Both the position numbers and the translations under genes were made by a program. Below the pieces are notes generated by a model. It worked only from the letters and a program-made list of their open reading frames with translations. It searched no databases and had not been told where the DNA came from. Source: a bacterium (GTDB lineage: Bacteria; Latescibacterota; UBA2968; GCA-2709665). From it: DNA of 13,023 nucleotides. The DNA lies in assembly GCA_027619145.1 (NCBI GenBank), contig JAQCGA010000049.1, positions 1 to 13,023 of the forward strand, read 5' to 3'. Below are positions 7,024-13,023 of this stretch, piece after piece; positions within the stretch are counted from its first letter, which is position 1, and every line of letters begins with the position of its first letter.

Positions 7024-7821
7024 ATGGGATTCAGAATTGCCGTCGTCCAGCAGAACGGAAACCCCGGAAAACCGGACGAGAATCGGAACAAAGCCCTCAA
7101 TTTCGCCCAAAAAGCCCTCGATCAGAACGCCGACGTAATCCTCTTTCACGAAGAACTCATCGTCGGCTACACGCCCCACCTTCGAGAAATGGCCGAACCG
7201 GTAAATGGCCCCACCACACAGGCTTTCCAGTCCCTTCTCCAGAACACGGACGCGCTGATCCTCTACGGCCTCACCGAACGCGATGGCGACAACTACTACA
7301 TCTCTGCACCCGTCGTATCTGCAAAAGGCGTACTCGCAAACTACCGAAAAACGCACCTCTGGTGGAAAGCCGATGGCCTTCGGCACGAACCCACCTACTA
7401 CCAGCCCGGTGAATCTCTGGTAACCTTTGAGGTAAAAGGACATCGATGCGGCATTATGATCTGCTACGATGGAGACTTTCCAGAAATGACCCGCGCCTAC
7501 GCCAACCTGGGGTGCGCCATCTTGTTCTGGATGAACAACTGCGGAAGTCGTGGTCACGCAGTAGTAAAACCCCTTGCAGACAGAAACTCAATGATCATCG
7601 CCTCATCCTGCTGCTGCGGCCCCAATGAAAGAGGAAATATGTGCCGTGGTGGCAGCAACATCACAGATGCGGATGGAACACTTCTTTCCGAATGCTGGGA
7701 TGAAGAAGACATCATCGTAGCAGATGTCTCCCCGTCAAAAGCGCTGGAATTTCGAAACAAGAATCCCTGGTATCAAGGACAGCGACCGAGTCTATACTAC
7801 CCCGGCAACCTCGGTGATTAA
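7024..7821 (+). CDS. Carbon-nitrogen hydrolase (nitrilase superfamily)
   Basis: A 265-residue cytosolic amidase of the nitrilase superfamily, which hydrolyses amide, carbamoyl or nitrile carbon-nitrogen bonds. The catalytic triad can be placed: E43 in FHEELIVGY, K109 in YRKTHLW, and the nucleophile C147 in GIMICYDGDFPE. The length and order fit N-carbamoyl-type or aliphatic amidase branches rather than true nitrilases, but the substrate cannot be read off. Three adjacent cysteines at 196-198 (SSCCCGP) lie in a stretch after the active site where this family varies, and are unusual. The start at 7024 is supported by GAGGAG about six bases upstream. The glycosyltransferase gene follows after 45 bases on the same strand, so the two may share a transcript, though no common pathway is evident. 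Confidence 0.9.
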   Translation: MGFRIAVVQQNGNPGKPDENRNKALNFAQKALDQNADVILFHEELIVGYTPHLREMAEPVNGPTTQAFQSLLQNTDALILYGLTERDGDNYYISAPVVSAKGVLANYRKTHLWWKADGLRHEPTYYQPGESLVTFEVKGHRCGIMICYDGDFPEMTRAYANLGCAILFWMNNCGSRGHAVVKPLADRNSMIIASSCCCGPNERGNMCRGGSNITDADGTLLSECWDEEDIIVADVSPSKALEFRNKNPWYQGQRPSLYYPGNLGD

Positions 7822-7866
7822 AAAACAGAACCAGACACTCGGGCATTCATTCAAATCGGATCAACT

Positions 7867-9129
7867 GTGAGTCGTTTTCTATTTGCAACATTCGGGTCCC
7901 TTGGAGATTTACACCCTTACATCGCAATTGCCCGTGTTTTGAAAGACCGTGGACATGAAGTTATCATTGCATCCGCAGAAGATCATCGGCTCTCTGTAGA
8001 GCAGGTCGGTATTGAATTTGCGGCAGTCCCCCCAAGTATATCCGACCTGGGAGGACATCAGGCCGTCATCACTCAACTCTTTACCTACCGAAACGGCCCA
8101 GGGCACCTGATGCGCCATCTGGTAATGCCGTATGTCAAACCGGCGTACGAACACCTCTTGCAGGCATCGGCCGGTGCAGACCTCCTCATCTCCCACCCAC
8201 TCACCGTCACACTCTCTCTGGTTGCGCAACGCCGTGCGATACCCTGGGTATCCACCGTACTGGCCCCTTTAAGCTTCCTGTCCAACTTCGATCCGCCAGT
8301 ATTGGCCGGTGCGCCCTGGCTGCATAAACTGCGTGTCTTCGGGGAAATACCGTACAGAGGATTGCTCAACCTGCTCAAGCGCACCACCTGGAGCTGGGAA
8401 GCACCGCTACGCACCCTCCGCGAAGAGCTTGGCCTCCCTCCTTCAAAACAAATGGCAATGTTCGAAGGTCAGTTCTCGCCGTTACGCACCCTCGCACTCT
8501 TCGATCCACAACTGGCCCAACCGCAGCCGGACTGGCCATCAAATACCTGCGTCTGCGGTTGCCCCGTGTTTGATGGCCCAGCGCAAGATATCCGTATCCT
8601 TGACGAATTGGAACGCTTTCTTGCTGAAGGCGACCCACCCATCGTATTCGCCCTCGGTTCGGCTGCCGTATGGATCGCAGGAGACTTCTGGGAAAATGCG
8701 ATTGCCGCCACACAACGCCTGAACCGTCGAGCCATTCTGATCACTGGCCCCCATACACCTGAATCCCTTCCAGAAAATATCCGGGCCTTTCCCTACCTCC
8801 CCTACTCCAGTGTCTTCCCCCATGCAGCAGCCATCGTACATCAAGCAGGCATTGGCACATTGTCCCAGGCGCTTCGAGCGGGCCGTCCGCAACTCATCGT
8901 TCCCGTCGCATTTGACCAGTTCGACAATGCACATCGCACCCAAAAACTCGGATTGGGACGGGTTCTTCCGTTCAGAAAAGTAGCGGCACAACGACTCACC
9001 TCTCAGCTCGAACAGCTATTCAAATACCCTGGCCATGCCCAGGCAGCTCACACGCTTGCCCATGAACTGGCCGGTACAGATGGAGCAGCCCGTGCCGCAG
9101 ACGAGCTAATTTCCTGTATCCAGTCCTGA
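7867..9129 (+). CDS. GT1-family glycosyltransferase (MGT/RhlB-like)
   Basis: A 420-residue glycosyltransferase with a GT-B fold. The N-terminal acceptor domain begins with the classic FATFGSLGDLHPYIAIA (about 6-22), followed by the ALARVLKDRGHEV-like helix. The C-terminal nucleotide-sugar domain has the HQAGIGTLSQALRAGRPQL segment (325-343) and the sugar-contacting FDQFDNA (349-355). This is the motif of the GT1 group that includes macrolide, sterol and rhamnolipid transferases. The usual second histidine or glycine of HxGG is replaced (HQAG). It probably transfers a sugar from a nucleotide donor to a lipid or small molecule; the acceptor is unknown. The start codon is GTG with no clear Shine-Dalgarno sequence. 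Codons end heavily in C, as in the nitrilase gene. It converges with glnE. Confidence 0.9.
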   Translation: MSRFLFATFGSLGDLHPYIAIARVLKDRGHEVIIASAEDHRLSVEQVGIEFAAVPPSISDLGGHQAVITQLFTYRNGPGHLMRHLVMPYVKPAYEHLLQASAGADLLISHPLTVTLSLVAQRRAIPWVSTVLAPLSFLSNFDPPVLAGAPWLHKLRVFGEIPYRGLLNLLKRTTWSWEAPLRTLREELGLPPSKQMAMFEGQFSPLRTLALFDPQLAQPQPDWPSNTCVCGCPVFDGPAQDIRILDELERFLAEGDPPIVFALGSAAVWIAGDFWENAIAATQRLNRRAILITGPHTPESLPENIRAFPYLPYSSVFPHAAAIVHQAGIGTLSQALRAGRPQLIVPVAFDQFDNAHRTQKLGLGRVLPFRKVAAQRLTSQLEQLFKYPGHAQAAHTLAHELAGTDGAARAADELISCIQS

Positions 9130-9157
9130 TCGGTTCTGGGATACCACAAACAAACCA

Positions 9158-9181
9158 CCTGCCGGTCGGTTACCCGGCAGG
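9158..9181 (-). terminator. Possible terminator hairpin at the end of glnE
   Basis: CCTGCCGG (9158-9165) and CCGGCAGG (9174-9181) form a perfect 8-bp stem around an 8-base loop that contains the glnE stop codon. Read on the minus strand, the stem is followed by TGGTTTGTTTG, which is U-rich but interrupted. It would separate glnE from the converging glycosyltransferase gene. On the plus strand there is no T-run. Confidence 0.5.
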
Positions 9182-12100
9182 CAGGTACACCCGAAAAATC
9201 TCCCGCGTACGCCCCATCCGTTCCCGCAAAACCTCCATAAACGTCTCACAGTCCGCATGTCCCATCATCCGAGCAACCGCCAGCAACCCCTGTTCATCCG
9301 ATGGCAACCGGGTACGCGCCCGCTCATCCTGCCGCCGCAACACCTTCTCCACCGTGCGCAAAAACACAAATGCAGATCGCAGGTCTTCCCCCTCTTCCTC
9401 CGTAACATATCCCCTCTCCACCAATCGCGCTAATCCCACCAACGTATTCGCGCTCCGCAAATCCGGTTCCCGGTATCCATATCGAATTTGTAACACCTGC
9501 ACAATAAACTCAATATCCACAATCCCGCCCGGCCCCGTCTTGATACTCAACTGTGCAGAACCCGCCCCTTTTGTCCCGTGCGTTTCCATGCGCCGCCGAA
9601 CATCGACCAGTTCCCCCGTCTCACTCTCAGACAATCCCTGGCCCAGCACGAACGTCTCAATCCGTGCCAACAGTTTCTTCCCCAGCGCAGCACTACCCGC
9701 CATCAACCTGCACCGGGACAACGCCAAACGTTCCCACGTAGCCCCCCGATCCTTCAAATAACGATCGTACGAATCGTACGAAAGCGCCAACAGCGCATTC
9801 CCGCCTTCCGGCCGCAAACGGGCATCTACAGGATACAACATCCCGTAGGGCGTGGACTGCCCGAGCTGATTCAAAACCTGCTGCGATAAATCGATAAAGA
9901 ACTGAAGATTCCCCAACGGAGGATCGCCGTCCGTCTTCCCATCCTCCGAATACACAAATACCAGATCCAGATCCGATCCAAAATTCAATTCCCGCCCGCC
10001 CAGCTTGCCCAACCCCAAAATGGCGTACTCCGCCGGCTGCCCGTCCTCCTGTAGTGGGGTTCCACGAACCGCCGTAAGCCGGGCGTACACCCCCTCGTAA
10101 ATTTTGTTCAAAACCGTCTCCGCCAACAGCGAAAGCGCCTCAAACGTCTCGAACGAATCCGTCAACTCCACCAGGTCTCGCGTGCCAATACGCAGCAACT
10201 CCCGGTTCTTAAACCCATTCAACCCGGCAACCACCGCCTCATCCGAATTTGCCCGGTCCACCACCGCGTCCACTTCTGCTGCCAATTCCTCTGCACTCCG
10301 ATCCCGGTACAACACATCCGACGTTGTGATCCAGTCCAGCAGTCCCGGATTGCGCACCAGCACATTCACCAGAAACTGACTCCCCGAACACAACGAAAGC
10401 AGCAATTCCCGCAACCCTGGATTTGTACCCAGAATGCGAAACAGCGTATCGCCCGCACCGTACGCCGAAATCAACCGCTCCAGGTTACTCAACGCCAGAT
10501 CCGAATCCGCCGAAGCCTGTAACCCCTGCATCAGCGCCGGGGCCAGATCCACAAAACTCTGCCGCGCCCGCGTACCCCGAATACGCGGTACGTGATCATA
10601 CGCCAGAAATACCAGATTTCGATGCGCCGCTTCCGGCTGTGCAAACCCCAGCTCCGCCAGCAGAGAAGCCGCTTCCGGGTCTCCCATTTCCATCTCACAC
10701 ACCACGCCCACCGAACGCCCTTCTCCATCTCCTGTTTCCGAAAACACTTCCCGGTAAATGGTCTGAACCGTTTCCAGATGCCGTTCCAGAGCATGAACAT
10801 ACTCCGCTGCAGAATCGAACCCCATACACCGCGCCAGAGAACCCTGTTCCGCTCCAGACTCCGGCAAGCTGTAATCACTCAACCCGTGCATCATTTGCAA
10901 ACGATGTTCCAACCGCCGGAAAAACACATACGCCGCCCGCATCGCTCCTGCTTCCGCATCCGACAACGCCGAAACCCCCTGAAGCTGACCAATGGCCTCC
11001 AGCGTATTTCCAGACCGTGCATCCGTATGCACACGCCCCACCAGCAACTGCAAACACTGCACAATAAACTCAATATCCCGAATCCCCCCCGAGCGCAACT
11101 TCAGATGCGTCTCCCCTTCCCCCTTCCGACCAATCCGGTCTTCAATCCGCCGCTTAATCCGCCGAATCTCTTCTACCGGACTCACTTCAAAATGCCTCGG
11201 GTACACAAACGGCTGTACCGTATCCAGAAACCGCTGTCCCAACTCCACAGACCCCGCGCACAGCCTTGCCTTAATCAGCATCTGCTGTTCCCACAATTCA
11301 CCCCGCCGCACATAATATCGTTCATACGCCGAAAGCGGCATCGTCAACGCGCCAGACGCACCATCTGGCCGCAATCGCATATCAATTCGGTACAGAAATC
11401 CCTGTTCCGTAGGCTCCGTAGCCGCCCGGATCAACTGCTCTGCCAACCGCGTAAAAAACGTCTGATTGTCCACCACCTGCCCACCCTCTCCCCCGTCCGT
11501 TTCCCCCTCCTCCGAATACCCAAACATCAGATCAATATCCGAACTGAAGTTCAACTCCCGCCCACCCAGTTTCCCCAACCCAATCACTGCAAATGAAACC
11601 GGCTCTCCTTCCCGATTCAAAGGCAGCCCATACCGAGCCTGCATGTCCGGAAGCAACAAATTCAGCAACGTATCCAAACACACATCTGCCAGATCCGAAA
11701 GCCCGGCCGCCGTCATCTGAATGGTCCGGCTCCCTACCAGATCTCCCGCGCCCAACCGCAACAACTCCCTCCGTGCAAGCCTGCGTACCGCATTCAGACG
11801 TGTTTCCAATGACTGAAACACCGTCAGACCTGCTGCAAACTCCACCGCAAGCGCATCTCGATCACTGGGCCCGGACAACCGCTCCGATTTCTCCAGGAGC
11901 CAGTAGAAATATTCCGGATCTCGCACCAGAAGATCTGCCAGAAACTGGCTCCCACCCAAAATATAAACCAGCGTATGTAGCGCTCTCGGATCTGCATCCA
12001 ACCCTCGAAAAAACGACGCCCGACCAAACGACGCACGCGAAAGACGCTCAAAATTATTTAAAGCCATATCCGAGTCCGGCGCACCCGTCAACTCCCGAAA

Positions 12101-12268
12101 CAAACCAGCCGGAAGAGATGGTGCCCCTTCCGGCTCGGATAACCCTTGCAAGTTCCGAAATACGCGGTCCGGGTCCCGAAATCCCAGGTCCAACAAAACC
12201 TGCCGACCCCGGTCCGGTTCCGCAAACAGCTCCTGCACAAGCTCCTGTGCCGGCTTCTTCAAATCCAC
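9170..12268 (-). CDS. glnE: Bifunctional glutamine synthetase adenylyltransferase/deadenylylase GlnE
   Basis: The enzyme adenylylates and deadenylylates glutamine synthetase, lowering or restoring its activity with nitrogen status under control of PII. Two homologous nucleotidyltransferase halves are visible. The N-terminal (deadenylylase) half has GLGKLGGRELNFSSDIDL at about 230-247, DMRLRPDG at about 296-303 and RSGGIRDIEF at about 392-401. The C-terminal (adenylylase) half has GLGKLGGRELNFGSDLDL at about 752-769, DARLRPEGG at about 815 and GPGGIVDIEF at about 912-921. Both metal-binding DxD pairs are intact. The product is about 1032 residues, longer than the 946 of E. coli. I chose GTG at 12268, with AGGGGG (12275-12280) five bases upstream. 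A TTG at 12283 overlapping the glnB stop (TTGA) is in frame and would add five residues. It follows glnB in one operon. Confidence 0.97.
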   Translation of the reverse strand: MDLKKPAQELVQELFAEPDRGRQVLLDLGFRDPDRVFRNLQGLSEPEGAPSLPAGLFRELTGAPDSDMALNNFERLSRASFGRASFFRGLDADPRALHTLVYILGGSQFLADLLVRDPEYFYWLLEKSERLSGPSDRDALAVEFAAGLTVFQSLETRLNAVRRLARRELLRLGAGDLVGSRTIQMTAAGLSDLADVCLDTLLNLLLPDMQARYGLPLNREGEPVSFAVIGLGKLGGRELNFSSDIDLMFGYSEEGETDGGEGGQVVDNQTFFTRLAEQLIRAATEPTEQGFLYRIDMRLRPDGASGALTMPLSAYERYYVRRGELWEQQMLIKARLCAGSVELGQRFLDTVQPFVYPRHFEVSPVEEIRRIKRRIEDRIGRKGEGETHLKLRSGGIRDIEFIVQCLQLLVGRVHTDARSGNTLEAIGQLQGVSALSDAEAGAMRAAYVFFRRLEHRLQMMHGLSDYSLPESGAEQGSLARCMGFDSAAEYVHALERHLETVQTIYREVFSETGDGEGRSVGVVCEMEMGDPEAASLLAELGFAQPEAAHRNLVFLAYDHVPRIRGTRARQSFVDLAPALMQGLQASADSDLALSNLERLISAYGAGDTLFRILGTNPGLRELLLSLCSGSQFLVNVLVRNPGLLDWITTSDVLYRDRSAEELAAEVDAVVDRANSDEAVVAGLNGFKNRELLRIGTRDLVELTDSFETFEALSLLAETVLNKIYEGVYARLTAVRGTPLQEDGQPAEYAILGLGKLGGRELNFGSDLDLVFVYSEDGKTDGDPPLGNLQFFIDLSQQVLNQLGQSTPYGMLYPVDARLRPEGGNALLALSYDSYDRYLKDRGATWERLALSRCRLMAGSAALGKKLLARIETFVLGQGLSESETGELVDVRRRMETHGTKGAGSAQLSIKTGPGGIVDIEFIVQVLQIRYGYREPDLRSANTLVGLARLVERGYVTEEEGEDLRSAFVFLRTVEKVLRRQDERARTRLPSDEQGLLAVARMMGHADCETFMEVLRERMGRTREIFRVYLPAG

Positions 12269-12279
12269 CGCGTACCCCC

Positions 12280-12765
<486 letters not shown>

Positions 12766-12800
12766 CAGGATTGTCCTGCGTCCACCTTCCCAAATACGTA

Positions 12801-12829
12801 TTGACAGAACCCTGTAAATCTTCTATCGT
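12801..12829 (+). promoter_or_regulatory. Predicted sigma70-type promoter of the AIR-synthase-family gene
   Basis: TTGACA (12801-12806), a perfect -35 box, is followed after 17 bases by TATCGT (12824-12829), a moderate -10 box. The transcript would start near 12836, about 40 bases before the ATG at 12878. It points away from the glnB promoter, with 35 bases between the two -35 boxes. Confidence 0.6.
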
Positions 12830-12877
12830 ACCCTCTCTAAAACCACCCCAGCAAACCCTGCAACCGGAACCTCTGTC

Positions 12878-13023
12878 ATGCCGTTCTTGCCACCCGGAAA
12901 ACTCCCCCTGGAACTCCTGGACCGCCTCCTGAAAAACTACACAACCCGGGACGACCGCATCCTCGTTGGTCCGCGCGTAGGTGAAGACGCCACCGTCATC
13001 GAATTCGGAGACACCTGCCTCGT
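12878..13023 (+). CDS. AIR-synthase-family protein (PurM/ThiL/HypE-like), 3'-truncated
   Basis: The first 48 codons of a gene running off the right edge of the window. The opening LPPGKLPLELLDRLL is followed by VGPRVGEDATVIEFGD, which matches the N-terminal ATP-binding part of the AIR synthase (PurM) fold shared by ThiL, HypE and SelD. In this superfamily the aspartate of the G-D/E-D-A motif helps bind Mg-ATP. The opening resembles stand-alone AIR-synthase-related or HypE-like proteins annotated only to family level, more than PurM or ThiL proper. The reaction cannot be assigned from the visible part. The ATG at 12878 has only a weak GGA nine bases upstream, but no other start fits. It is divergent from glnB. 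Confidence 0.75.
   Translation, partial: MPFLPPGKLPLELLDRLLKNYTTRDDRILVGPRVGEDATVIEFGDTCL

Noticed and set aside
9759..9782. Tandem ATCGTACGA repeat
   Set aside because: It lies inside glnE and encodes the repeated SYD of SYDSYDRY, which belongs to the conserved protein.

Overview
The window is bacterial DNA made of two parts that differ in composition. The left part, up to about position 7000, is an accessory or defence region. The right part is an ordinary chromosomal neighbourhood centred on nitrogen control. No rRNA, tRNA or other phylogenetic marker is present, so the host cannot be named. A PII protein encoded next to a full-length two-domain GlnE, mid-to-high GC in the right part, and an AIR-synthase-family gene fit a Gram-negative or candidate-phylum bacterium. 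The left part closely resembles proteobacterial type IC restriction loci and is probably acquired.

Region 1 (1-4765, + strand) is the distal part of a type I restriction-modification operon. It holds the C-terminal two thirds or so of HsdS (cut by the window edge), a DUF1016/YhcG-type PD-(D/E)XK nuclease, and a full-length HsdR of the EcoR124I (type IC) kind. All three genes overlap, so they are probably translationally coupled. hsdM is expected just outside the left edge.

Region 2 (4766-5897) looks like an integron gene cassette. Two attC-like imperfect palindromes (4803-4874 and 5842-5897) lie in the same orientation. Each has the expected inverted core sites, an unpaired spacer, and an extrahelical G and T separated by three bases. 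Between the predicted crossover points lies a 1.02 kb unit with a DUF6036-type nucleotidyltransferase and a small partner protein that share a 4-base overlap. This suggests a toxin-antitoxin or defence pair. No integrase gene is in the window, so this looks like a CALIN (attC cluster lacking an integrase) or the edge of an integron.

Region 3 (5898-6983) holds a stretch with no supported gene, a small YwbE-family gene, and a complete MntA/HepT toxin-antitoxin pair.

Region 4 (7024-9129, + strand) encodes a nitrilase-superfamily hydrolase and a GT1-type glycosyltransferase. Region 5 (9170-12618, - strand) is a glnB-glnE operon with PII upstream of its bifunctional adenylyltransferase target, preceded by a good sigma70-like promoter and a structured leader. 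Divergent from it, a second sigma70-like promoter drives an AIR-synthase-family gene (12878 to the window end, truncated).

From about 7.0 kb to the end the + strand is strongly C over G whichever way the genes point. The left 7 kb does not show this, which supports a junction near 7.0 kb.
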